A stretch of DNA of 64,000 nt from Paenibacillus antri (lineage in GTDB: Bacteria; Bacillota; Bacilli; Paenibacillales; YIM-B00363), in assembly GCF_005765165.1 (NCBI RefSeq), contig NZ_VCIW01000004.1, forward strand, positions 324,109 through 388,108, in the 5' to 3' direction. Position 1 is the stretch's first letter. Every line of letters begins with the position of its first letter. Below the pieces are notes generated by a model. It did not search any database and was not told the DNA's origin. It was given only the letters and a program-made list of their open reading frames with translations. Shown piece after piece: positions 51,602 to 58,609 of this stretch. Both the position numbers and the translations under genes were made by a program.

Positions 51602-51973
51602 TTATTTTTGGGTCGGCCCGCTCCAAGCCATCATCCCGCCTCGAAGGTGCGCTACATCGGCGTACCCATTACGTCCAAGCAGCTTTGCGGCTTGTTTGCT
51701 CCGCATTCCGCTTTGACAGTATAAATATATCGTACGATCCTTCGGGATGTCTCCCAAGCGCTGCTGCAACTGGCTCAACGGGACATTCACAGCTCCCTTG
51801 ATATGGCCGCGCTTATATTCATGGATCTCCCGGACGTCAATCACCTTGTTCCCCTTGGACTCGCTTTGAAACTGCTCAGGGGCTAAGGTACGCAGCCCTT
51901 TCACCGGAACGAACTGTTTGTACAGCAGCCAGAGAACAATCAACGATAGTAAAATATATAGTCCAGCATCCAC
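51602..51973 (-). CDS. Membrane-anchored rhodanese
   Basis: A 123-residue single-domain sulfurtransferase with an N-terminal anchor helix (GLYILLSLIVLWLLYKQF). Conserved blocks are VIDVREIHEYKRGHIKGAVNVP and the active loop YLYCQSGMRSKQAAKLL, with catalytic Cys and Arg in place. It carries persulfide on the Cys and could relay sulfur at the membrane. It starts 11 bp after the CstR gene and is in its operon. Confidence 0.93.
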   Translation of the reverse strand: MDAGLYILLSLIVLWLLYKQFVPVKGLRTLAPEQFQSESKGNKVIDVREIHEYKRGHIKGAVNVPLSQLQQRLGDIPKDRTIYLYCQSGMRSKQAAKLLGRNGYADVAHLRGGMMAWSGPTQK

Positions 51974-51983
51974 GTTCCTTCAC

Positions 51984-52244
51984 CTACCTGCTTTTGATTA
52001 ACAAATCCACGGCTTCATGGACGACCTTGTTCGTGTCTCCGCCCTTCGCCTGCTCCTCTAGAATGCATTGCTCCAAGTTGACCGCCACGACGAGCGCCAT
52101 CGTTTTGTCGATCGCGCTGCGGATCGCGGAGAGCTGATTGACGACATCCTTGCAGTTCTTGTTTTCTTCCATCATCTTCAGAACGCCGCGCACTTGTCCT
52201 TCCGCTCGGCGCAGGCGTCGTTTCATATCGTCATCGTATTTCAT
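51984..52244 (-). CDS. cstR: CstR-type persulfide-sensing repressor (CsoR/RcnR family)
   Basis: An 86-residue all-helical tetrameric repressor. DNA-contacting residues are in the N-terminal KRRLRRAEGQVRGVLKMMEENKNCKDVVNQLSAIRSA, with Cys 31. The second sensor Cys is near 60 in AVNLEQCILEE. In copper-sensing CsoR a His precedes this Cys by four residues; here that position is Asn, as in CstR, which reacts with persulfides to form di- and trisulfide links. Operators of the matching class occur before its own and other genes in 47.7-57.2 kb. Confidence 0.92.
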   Translation of the reverse strand: MKYDDDMKRRLRRAEGQVRGVLKMMEENKNCKDVVNQLSAIRSAIDKTMALVVAVNLEQCILEEQAKGGDTNKVVHEAVDLLIKSR

Positions 52245-52260
52245 CGTTCATATCCCCCCG

Positions 52261-52276
52261 GTACCTGTATAGGTAT
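52261..52276. promoter_or_regulatory. CstR-type operator before cstR
   Basis: TACC-TGTATA-GGTA, a palindrome related to the ATACCC/GGGTAT sites, lies 17 bp before the cstR start and within its promoter. It suggests autoregulation. Confidence 0.7.
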
Positions 52277-52303
52277 ATTATAACCACATCGGGGAGCCGG
52301 GCA

Positions 52304-52783
52304 TCAAATGAATAAGTTCACTTTCGCGTCTGCCGCATCCCCTAGATAAGCCGCAACGCCCGCATATTCGATCCCGTCGAGCAGTTCTTCCTTCTGAAGC
52401 CCCAGCAAGTCCATCGTCATCGTGCACGCGACCAACTTAATGCCTTGCTCCTGCGCAAGCTCGATCAGCTGCGGCAAGGTGAGCGCGTTATGCTTCTTCA
52501 TCACATGCTTGATCATCTTCGGCCCCATCCCGGCGAAATTCATCTTCGAGAGCCCTAATCGTTCCGCGCCGCGAGGCATCATCTTCCCGAACATCTTCTC
52601 CAAGAAACCTTTCTTCACCGGCACTTGCTGATCCTTCCGGAGCGTGTTCAAGCCCCAGAACGTAAAGAAGATCGTTACTTCATGGTCATAAGCCGCCGCA
52701 CCGTTCGCGATGATGAAAGCCGCTATGGCCTTATCCAGTTCCCCGCTAAATAAAACGATTGTCGATTTTTCCTTTTCAGCCAC
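52304..52783 (-). CDS. DsrE/DsrF-like sulfur-relay protein (DsrE2 type)
   Basis: A 159-residue cytosolic protein. The DsrE fold begins STIVLFSGELDKAIAAFIIANGAAAYDHEVTIFFTFWGLN. A long insert typical of DsrE2/TusE2-linked proteins follows (LEKMFGKMMPRGAERLGLSKMNFAG), and the persulfide-carrying Cys is in KLVACTMTMDLLGL. It would hold or transfer sulfane sulfur with TusA and rhodaneses. GTG 52783 is preferred, with AAAGGGTG 6 bp upstream. It lies between two CstR-type operators. Confidence 0.92.
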   Translation of the reverse strand: MAEKEKSTIVLFSGELDKAIAAFIIANGAAAYDHEVTIFFTFWGLNTLRKDQQVPVKKGFLEKMFGKMMPRGAERLGLSKMNFAGMGPKMIKHVMKKHNALTLPQLIELAQEQGIKLVACTMTMDLLGLQKEELLDGIEYAGVAAYLGDAADAKVNLFI

Positions 52784-52807
52784 TCCAGTCACCCTTTCTT
52801 ATTACAG

Positions 52808-52823
52808 ATACATGTATAGGTAT
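52808..52823. promoter_or_regulatory. CstR-type operator before the dsrE2-like gene
   Basis: ATACATGTATAGGTAT is an imperfect member of the same palindromic class, 25 bp before the DsrE-like start. Confidence 0.6.
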
Positions 52824-52843
52824 TAAAAACTACAAAAAAAATT

Positions 52844-53227
52844 TTAACAAGCAACACAATGACCGTCTTCGGCATGAACTTGAGGATAGAGTAACCCGTA
52901 TAACGTACACGCCCCCGCCTTTTTCTTCAAAATCCTTGCCGCCTTCTTTAGCGCAGCTCGATTCTCCGCCACCAGGACGATGGTATCTCCGGAAGCAACA
53001 TGACGGTTCCACACGAACGATAATCTTCCTATGAAGATGTGTTCGGCGCCCTCGATATGTCCGGCGTAGAAGTCAGGCGCTTCCCGGAGGTCCACCACCT
53101 TTAGGGATACGCCGCTTCTCAAACCGACGATGTCGGATTCCGTTATATAGTGAAGACCTTGTACGGGCCATTGCTTTCGAATTTCAAATGTTGTCCATAG
53201 CACGAAGATGATCGACAACCAAATCAT
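52844..53227 (-). CDS. Rhodanese-like protein lacking the catalytic Cys
   Basis: A 127-residue single rhodanese domain behind a short N-terminal hydrophobic helix (MIWLSIIFVLWTTF). VVDLREAPDFYAGHIEGAEHI is the standard CH2A block. The active loop, expected as VxxCxxGxRS, reads IVLVAENRAALKKAARIL and has no Cys. The C-terminus instead ends HCVAC. It is therefore a pseudo-sulfurtransferase, a binding partner, or an enzyme using the terminal Cys pair. ATG has AAGGAGG upstream. Confidence 0.85.
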   Translation of the reverse strand: MIWLSIIFVLWTTFEIRKQWPVQGLHYITESDIVGLRSGVSLKVVDLREAPDFYAGHIEGAEHIFIGRLSFVWNRHVASGDTIVLVAENRAALKKAARILKKKAGACTLYGLLYPQVHAEDGHCVAC

Positions 53228-53292
53228 AAGGCACCTCCTTACAAAGAAGATTGGGGTGATCGCAGCGAATCTGTTTTCACCCCATCTCGTTC

Positions 53293-53517
53293 TTACCCCT
53301 TCTTCACGACAAACTTGAACACGCCGCCTTCTTCATTCGCTTCCACGAGCTCGTGATTCGTCTGGTTCACCCAAGCTTTGAAGTCGTTCATGGACCCTTT
53401 ATCCGTCGTATGAAGCTCCATCGTCTGCCCGCTTTGGATCGAATCGATCCCCTTCTTCGCTTTGACGATCGGCATCGGGCACGCCAACCCTTTCGCGTCG
53501 ATTACGATATCTGCCAT
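53293..53517 (-). CDS. TusA-family sulfur carrier
   Basis: A 74-residue TusA/SirA-like protein with the family signature IDAKGLACPMPIVKAKKGI (sulfur-carrying Cys in CPMP) and DKGSMNDFKAWVNQTNHELVE. It accepts persulfide from a rhodanese and passes it on. GGGAGG lies before the ATG. A hairpin with arms GGGGTGA/TCACCCC (53253-53283) separates it from the next gene. It is the stand-alone version of the N-terminal domain of the fusion at 53979. Confidence 0.95.
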   Translation of the reverse strand: MADIVIDAKGLACPMPIVKAKKGIDSIQSGQTMELHTTDKGSMNDFKAWVNQTNHELVEANEEGGVFKFVVKKG

Positions 53518-53547
53518 CTTATATATCCTCCCTTATAGGTAATATAC

Positions 53548-53946
53548 TTAGAAATTCAATGTCACTTGCGCGTCGAACGCGAAGTCGAGGTACGCCGCGG
53601 CGCCGCCGAGTTCGATCCCGTCGATGAAATGCTCTTTCTCGAGGCCCATCGCATCCACCGTCATCTGACAAGCGATCATGCGTACGCCGGACTCTTTCGC
53701 AATCTCGAGCAACTGCGCTACGGACGGTACATTCACCTTTTTGAACCCTTCGGCAAGACCTGCGTTTTCCGGTTTCAGTTGAAGCATTTGCTCCGAATCC
53801 TTATGAATGATGGATAACCCCTCGAACGTGAAGAAGATCCCCACTTCTGCATCCAACGCCGCTGCGGCCGTCGCGATGTTTAACACTTTATATGCCGTTT
53901 CCAATCCCGCAGAAGATGCAATGATCGCCACTCGTTTATTCGCCAT
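53548..53946 (-). CDS. DsrE-family sulfur-relay protein
   Basis: A 132-residue DsrE/F-like protein: RVAIIASSAGLETAYKVLNIATAAAALDAEVGIFFTFEGLSII at the start and Cys in RMIACQMTVDAMGLEK near the C-terminus, in the same position as the other DsrE protein here. It lacks the long insert of the 52304 protein. TAGGAGG precedes the ATG. It lies between a TusA and a TusA-rhodanese fusion gene, matching the TusA-rhodanese-DsrE set that CstA of Staphylococcus combines in one chain. Confidence 0.93.
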   Translation of the reverse strand: MANKRVAIIASSAGLETAYKVLNIATAAAALDAEVGIFFTFEGLSIIHKDSEQMLQLKPENAGLAEGFKKVNVPSVAQLLEIAKESGVRMIACQMTVDAMGLEKEHFIDGIELGGAAAYLDFAFDAQVTLNF

Positions 53947-53978
53947 GTTTTTTGTCCTCCTAAGATGTGGTTGGTTTC

Positions 53979-54557
53979 TTACTCGTCACGCTCCGTGGGT
54001 CCTTCCCACGCGGACATGCCAGGTACGACATTCGTAACCTTAGAATAACCTCGTTCAGAAAGCAGTTGGCAGGCGAGATCGCTCCGGGTGCCCGTTCTGC
54101 AAACCACCAAATATTCTTCATCTTTTGGAAGAGAATCGAGCTTTTGCTCCAGTTCGCCCATCGGAATCGAGATCGCTCCTGGAATCCGGTTAAAGCTGTA
54201 CTCCGCCGGTTCCCGGACGTCCAGTACTTTAAAATTTCCGCCGGCCGCCAGTTTCCGGTTCAGTTCTTCGTTGCTGATGACGTGCGGATGTTTCGTTTCG
54301 GGTTTTGTCTCGTTTTCCGAGGACTTTCGCAGGAAGTGGCGGAAGACGCCGCCCTCTTCCTTCAAACCGATGTATTGATGTCCTGTCCGGTTCGCCCAGC
54401 TTTGCAAGTCAGCCACCGAGCCTTTATCCGTGGCCCGTACTTCGAGCACTTCACCGGCATTCATTTCTTCGATGGCCTTCTTCGTTTTCACGACCGGCAT
54501 CGGACAAGCCAAGCCTTCGCAATCTAACGTTTGATTCGTTTGAATGATGGCTGTCAT
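53979..54557 (-). CDS. TusA-rhodanese fusion protein (CstA-like N-terminal part)
   Basis: A 192-residue two-domain sulfurtransferase. The TusA domain at 1-75 has LDCEGLACPMPVVKTKKAIEEM. A charged linker (SSENETKPETKHP) follows, then a rhodanese domain at 90-190 with VLDVREPAEYSFNRIPGAISIPMGELEQ and the loop LVVCRTGTRSDLACQLL. ATG 54557 is used because AGGAGGGGG stands before it. CstA of S. aureus is TusA-rhodanese-DsrE; here the DsrE part is the next separate gene, so the same relay is split. Confidence 0.95.
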   Translation of the reverse strand: MTAIIQTNQTLDCEGLACPMPVVKTKKAIEEMNAGEVLEVRATDKGSVADLQSWANRTGHQYIGLKEEGGVFRHFLRKSSENETKPETKHPHVISNEELNRKLAAGGNFKVLDVREPAEYSFNRIPGAISIPMGELEQKLDSLPKDEEYLVVCRTGTRSDLACQLLSERGYSKVTNVVPGMSAWEGPTERDE

Positions 54558-54577
54558 GTATTGCACCCCCTCCTGTT

Positions 54578-54898
54578 TTAGAGCCCGTAGGCTACTTCGC
54601 CTTCCCAATGAGACATGCCCCCGGGCATATTCGTAACGTCGTATCCCATTTCTTCAAGCATCTCGCAGGCCACTCCGCTGCGGCCCCCGCTGCGACATAC
54701 GACAATGTATGGCACCGAACGTTCCAACTCGCTATGTCGCTGCCCGATCGAACCGAGCGGTAGATGCTTGGCGTTCGGGATGTGACCCGATTCCCACTCA
54801 TCCGGTTCGCGCACATCAATAATGTTCAACTTTTCGCCCTTCGCTAACCGTTCTTTTACTTCCTTCGGAAGCATGTCTTTCGCGTATTTTCCTGCCAT
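54578..54898 (-). CDS. Single-domain rhodanese
   Basis: A 106-residue cytosolic sulfurtransferase. NIIDVREPDEWESGHIPNAKHLPLGSIGQ and the active loop YIVVCRSGGRSGVACEML contain the catalytic Cys. It ends GGMSHWEGE like GlpE/PspE-type proteins. AAGGAGC precedes the ATG. It lies between the TauE exporter and the TusA-rhodanese fusion in the same operon. Confidence 0.95.
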   Translation of the reverse strand: MAGKYAKDMLPKEVKERLAKGEKLNIIDVREPDEWESGHIPNAKHLPLGSIGQRHSELERSVPYIVVCRSGGRSGVACEMLEEMGYDVTNMPGGMSHWEGEVAYGL

Positions 54899-54919
54899 AG
54901 CGCATGACGCTCCTTTAGT

Positions 54920-55705
54920 TTAGGTTAAAATATCGAGCCAAATTTTAATTACGGTAGCCGCAATCAAGGCGGCGAGAATCCATTGAAGCAGCTTCACGTT
55001 CATCGTCTTCCCGACTTTCGCGCCGATCGGGGAAGCGATGATGCTTGCGATCACCATAACGGCCGCAGGAATCCAAAGCATGTGTCCCCCCATAATCTTG
55101 CCAGCCGTTGTCCCGATGGAGGAGATGAACGTAATCGCTAAGGAAGACGCGATGGCAACACGAGTCGGGATTTTGAGCAGGACGAGCATGATCGGTACGG
55201 TAATGAATGCCCCGGCCGCGCCGACGATGCCAGACAAGATACCGACCAGGGCGGCTGAGACGGAAGCCAACCCTCTATGGAACGTAAGTTTCGCGTAATC
55301 TCCATCTTCGATACCCTTCTTCGGCAAGAACATCATCACTGCAGCTACCAACGCCATGACCGCGTAGGTAAAATTGATGGCGCTGTCCGGTAGAAACTTC
55401 GAACCGTACCCGCCAAGAAAGCTGCCGATGACGATCGGTATCCCCATGTAGAGTACGAGCTTCGAATTGATGAAGCCGCCTTTGCGATAAGCGAACATTC
55501 CGGCCAGTGTCGCGAAAAACACTTGGATCGCACTAACGGCCGCGACTTCCTGGGCTGTGAAAGCTAAGAATCCCAAGGCAGGAGGGATATAAAGCAGCAT
55601 CGGATATTTAATGATCGACCCGCCGATCCCTACCATGCCAGAAATAAAGGACCCGACAAAGCCGATCGCGAATAAAACAAGAATCCACACGATATCCAGG
55701 TCCAT
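54920..55705 (-). CDS. TauE/SafE-family sulfite/organosulfonate exporter
   Basis: A 261-residue eight-helix membrane protein. Family repeats are GFVGSFISGMVGIGGSIIKYPMLLYI near the N-terminus and GILSGIVGAAGAFITVPIML near 160. TauE-like proteins export sulfite, thiosulfate or sulfonates. In staphylococcal cst loci a TauE gene belongs to the CstR regulon, and here two CstR-type sites lie in the upstream gap. It is first in a run of tauE, rhodanese, tusA-rhodanese, dsrE, tusA genes. Confidence 0.93.
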   Translation of the reverse strand: MDLDIVWILVLFAIGFVGSFISGMVGIGGSIIKYPMLLYIPPALGFLAFTAQEVAAVSAIQVFFATLAGMFAYRKGGFINSKLVLYMGIPIVIGSFLGGYGSKFLPDSAINFTYAVMALVAAVMMFLPKKGIEDGDYAKLTFHRGLASVSAALVGILSGIVGAAGAFITVPIMLVLLKIPTRVAIASSLAITFISSIGTTAGKIMGGHMLWIPAAVMVIASIIASPIGAKVGKTMNVKLLQWILAALIAATVIKIWLDILT

Positions 55706-55752
55706 AACAGTAATCCTCTCAGTTTATGATTTGAATTTTCAACGTCTTCCAC

Positions 55753-55812
55753 ATACCCCACACGGTATTGTTTTAGTCAAAAAAATATCAGTACCACTAC
55801 CCCTACGGGTAT
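55753..55812. promoter_or_regulatory. Two CstR-type operators before the tauE operon
   Basis: ATACCCCACACGGTAT (55753-55768) and CTACCCCTACGGGTAT (55797-55812) differ by one or two bases from a perfect ATACCC-N4-GGGTAT palindrome. On the minus strand a TTGACT -35-like box lies between them. Confidence 0.8.
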
Positions 55813-55899
55813 ATTACAGCGCATAAACCAATTCGTCAACTGTCACCCAATACCAGTGGGGGAAGGAGTTTGCAATTTCTTCCCCCACAGTAGAGATTA

Positions 55900-57045
55900 T
55901 TACTTATCGTGCACGGCGCAGCGGTTCGGACCCATCTCCATCTCCCGCTGTTCTTCTTCGTTCGGGGACATTCTGCCCATATTCGTTTGGCGAATTTCTT
56001 GATATGCGTTCGGCTGAGGAGGGAGATTCTCCGTGACCGTCGATCTAAACTCCTCGTCGCTCGCGATATTGAGACCCGGATTGCTTTTGAACAGATCCCC
56101 CAGTCGAGCGGAGACGCGACCCCCTTCGCCCAATTCGGTCGCCTTGCCGAAGTGCGCCGGAAGGACAATGAGATCCTCCGACAGATCTTTGTACGTCTCA
56201 TATAGCGTCGTTCTGAGATCCGCCACCCAATCCTCCGCCTTCCCGGCCAAGTCCGGACGACCGATGGACTCGACGAACAAGATATCCCCGCTAAGCAAGT
56301 ATTGATCATCTACAATAAAAGATGTACTTCCGATCGTATGACCGGGAGAATAAATCGGTTGGATACGGATCTTTGATTTACCGACTGTAATTTCTCTTCC
56401 TTCTTCAAGAGGTTCGTATTCGAAAATGACTTCCGTCGCATCCTTCGGAGGGAGCCAGTAGGTCGCTCCGGTTTTCTCCGCCAGCATTCTTCCTCCCGAG
56501 ATGTGATCCGCGTGCAAGTGCGTATCGAGCGTGTGCTTGATCTTCGCGCCCTTGTCGTTGGCGAATTGCTCGAACACCTCGGTCATCCGCAGCGTATCGA
56601 TCGTTGCGGCCTCTCCGCCCGACAGTACCATGTAGGACAAACAGCCCTTCCCGATCCGAACGAACTGGAACAGCTCGCCCCCGTCCTTCAAGTCGCCGAC
56701 TTTGACCGGCTCCAAGTATTCGCTCCAGGCCTTCATGCCGCCCTTCAGATAATGTATATTCATTCTTCCGGCTTCGACGAGCTGCTCCGCAACAAAGATG
56801 GAAGACCCCTCTTTCGCGCACACGACAAGAATATCTTTGCCGTTCGGGATCTTGTCAAGCGCTTCGTCAACCCCGTCCAACAAGTCGAAGTAAGGAATGT
56901 TCAAGATCTCCGTCTTACCGCCATCGATTTTCCAGTTATCAAACTCCGATGTATTTCGAACGTCGAGGATGAATACCTCCTCGTTCGCAAGGATCTTCTT
57001 CGTGAGTTGTTGCGGCGTCATGGCTTGCATTGTCGTTGTTGCCAT
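55900..57045 (-). CDS. Rhodanese-metallo-beta-lactamase fusion, probable persulfide dioxygenase
   Basis: A 381-residue protein. The N-terminal rhodanese domain (about 10-115) has [17 protein letters not shown] and the active loop [18 protein letters not shown]. The C-terminal metallo-beta-lactamase domain of the ETHE1/CstB type has [27 protein letters not shown] and [15 protein letters not shown], with the mononuclear iron ligands His, His and Asp. It would oxidise persulfides to sulfite or thiosulfate. The domain order is the reverse of CstB, which has the dioxygenase first and the rhodanese last. Two strong CstR-type operators precede it. Confidence 0.95.
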   Translation of the reverse strand: MATTTMQAMTPQQLTKKILANEEVFILDVRNTSEFDNWKIDGGKTEILNIPYFDLLDGVDEALDKIPNGKDILVVCAKEGSSIFVAEQLVEAGRMNIHYLKGGMKAWSEYLEPVKVGDLKDGGELFQFVRIGKGCLSYMVLSGGEAATIDTLRMTEVFEQFANDKGAKIKHTLDTHLHADHISGGRMLAEKTGATYWLPPKDATEVIFEYEPLEEGREITVGKSKIRIQPIYSPGHTIGSTSFIVDDQYLLSGDILFVESIGRPDLAGKAEDWVADLRTTLYETYKDLSEDLIVLPAHFGKATELGEGGRVSARLGDLFKSNPGLNIASDEEFRSTVTENLPPQPNAYQEIRQTNMGRMSPNEEEQREMEMGPNRCAVHDK

Positions 57046-57108
57046 CGTTATTGTTCCTCCCGTAAATAGTGTTATTAGTATTTCTTCAATAATTTATGTT
57101 ACTCCAAC

Positions 57109-57158
57109 ATACCCACAGGGGTATTGTTCGGGGTAAAAAATAATACCCCGTAGGGTAT
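57109..57158. promoter_or_regulatory. Two CstR-type operators before the persulfide dioxygenase gene
   Basis: ATACCCACAGGGGTAT (57109-57124) and ATACCCCGTAGGGTAT (57143-57158) lie 34 bp apart, 64-113 bp before the dioxygenase start, and both fit ATACCC-N4-GGGTAT closely. The remaining gap to 57333 shows no other feature. Confidence 0.88.
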
Positions 57159-57333
57159 AAATGAATAATACACCGTTCACTTTATGTTGTCAACTTTCAT
57201 GCCCAGCTGAATAATCGCCGTGCACAACACTCCATCTAAAACACCTATTATCCATATTACTATTCTTTTGCATTATGAGTCTGCCTTCGACAGATGAACA
57301 GTTACAGTAAAACAAACTAACACACCTTGTTGA

Positions 57334-57576
57334 TTAAGGATAATCAACTTTGAGTTTTTGTGATTTAACTCTTTCTTTCCACTCCTTAAATACAGCGAGT
57401 TCTTTTTCATTTAAACCTTGTCCATTAGCAGAGGATTCAGTGAGCACACCAACAGGATCGATGATGCTCTCTTTTAAACTAGTCTTATTACTCCCGTTTC
57501 TAATCGCAACATGGATGGAACGACCACCTAAGCCCTTATACCTCACCAGTCTTCGCTTCGTCGGTCTCACCTTCAT
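57334..57576 (-). CDS. Small basic protein at the end of the transposition operon
   Basis: An 80-residue frame overlapping the 3' end of the recombinase gene by 41 bp. It is rich in Lys and Arg (KVRPTKRRLVRYKGLGG) with an acidic helical tail (NEKELAVFKEWKERVKSQK). No clear ribosome binding site precedes the ATG; a GTG at 57546 just before the recombinase stop is an alternative. No family recognised. It could be a DNA-binding accessory factor or a chance frame. Confidence 0.4.
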   Translation of the reverse strand: MKVRPTKRRLVRYKGLGGRSIHVAIRNGSNKTSLKESIIDPVGVLTESSANGQGLNEKELAVFKEWKERVKSQKLKVDYP

Positions 57577-58594
57577 CGCTAAGATTTGCAGACAACAAAC
57601 GATATACGTCGGCCGAGTTGATTGTAATGCCCATTAATTCGCTGAGTAGCCCGTGATCGACTTCATCGTATTTTAACGTTCCATAAGTTTGTCTTAATCG
57701 TTTGGGCGTTATTTCAGGACGTCCATATGCTGAGCTGTACTTATTAATTAAAACCTGAATGGTTGACTTATTGATCCTCTGTCCACTTGAAGATTTGTAT
57801 CCTCTACACGCTAGAAATAATGCTTGTTCAGATGACGGAATTCGGTAACGACTTGTCCTGATGTTAATGTAACTCTCTAAATATCTTAAAGCTTCTTCAT
57901 CAAAATAAACATAGGAGAGATAATAATCCCCTTTAGCACTCTTTCTGTTCACCTTTATCTTCCGGTTGGTAAGATCAATATCCCAAACAACCAAAACTAC
58001 CAACTCATTTAATTTGATTCCGGAATATAAAATTAAACTTACAATCGCTAAGTCTCTCTCCTTATTGTTATCATAATATAACTCTGCACGTTTGTTAGGC
58101 GGTATGTATTCATTCTCAATGAAATTCACAAAATTTTTCCGTTCAGCATCGTTTTTCAGGATTTTTCCATGTACTGTGGAGGCTCTACTGGCAGGGCCAG
58201 CTTTCTTTCTGGATAGCTTCGCCAAAAAGTTCCGTTTCAGCAATGGGTACCCTTTCTCATCTTCAATGGTGTTTAAATATTTGGTCAAGGAGCGTAAAGA
58301 ACCGATTTTTCGATTTACCGCAGCCTCCCCGTTTCCATTTTGTTCGAGTTGGTTAAAAAAGTACTGATAATGCTCAAACGTTAATGTGTTGAGATCATCC
58401 ATTGTTAGTTCAGTTATCTCGGAGTAAGAGGTAAAGTAACTTTCGAGAAGCCAGGAAAGGAAAGCTTCAAAATCCCGAACATATTCGAGTTTTGTTGCAA
58501 TGGATAATTTTGTTTTTGCTGAGAAAAAGTCTTGGATAAACCAAGGCATCTCCTCATTTTTTTCTTCGAATGCTCTTCTCTCAATCTCATACAT
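57536..58594 (-). CDS. XerS-like recombinase homologue of the transposon module, degenerate active site
   Basis: A 352-residue protein with the XerS-like N-terminal domain (PWFIQDFFSAKTKLSIATKLEYVRDFEAFLSWLLESY). The catalytic domain is altered. Arg I is Lys (YSGIKLNELVVL), His-x2-Arg reads KRLRQTYG, the LGH motif reads LMGITINS, and a Tyr remains (SADVYRLLSANL). It probably binds DNA but may not recombine it unaided. It starts 15 bp after the tniQ stop, so it belongs to the transposition operon, where Tn5053-type elements instead carry a serine resolvase. Confidence 0.88.
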   Translation of the reverse strand: MYEIERRAFEEKNEEMPWFIQDFFSAKTKLSIATKLEYVRDFEAFLSWLLESYFTSYSEITELTMDDLNTLTFEHYQYFFNQLEQNGNGEAAVNRKIGSLRSLTKYLNTIEDEKGYPLLKRNFLAKLSRKKAGPASRASTVHGKILKNDAERKNFVNFIENEYIPPNKRAELYYDNNKERDLAIVSLILYSGIKLNELVVLVVWDIDLTNRKIKVNRKSAKGDYYLSYVYFDEEALRYLESYINIRTSRYRIPSSEQALFLACRGYKSSSGQRINKSTIQVLINKYSSAYGRPEITPKRLRQTYGTLKYDEVDHGLLSELMGITINSADVYRLLSANLSDEGETDEAKTGEV

Positions 58595-58609
58595 GGCTTA
58601 TAACCCCCA

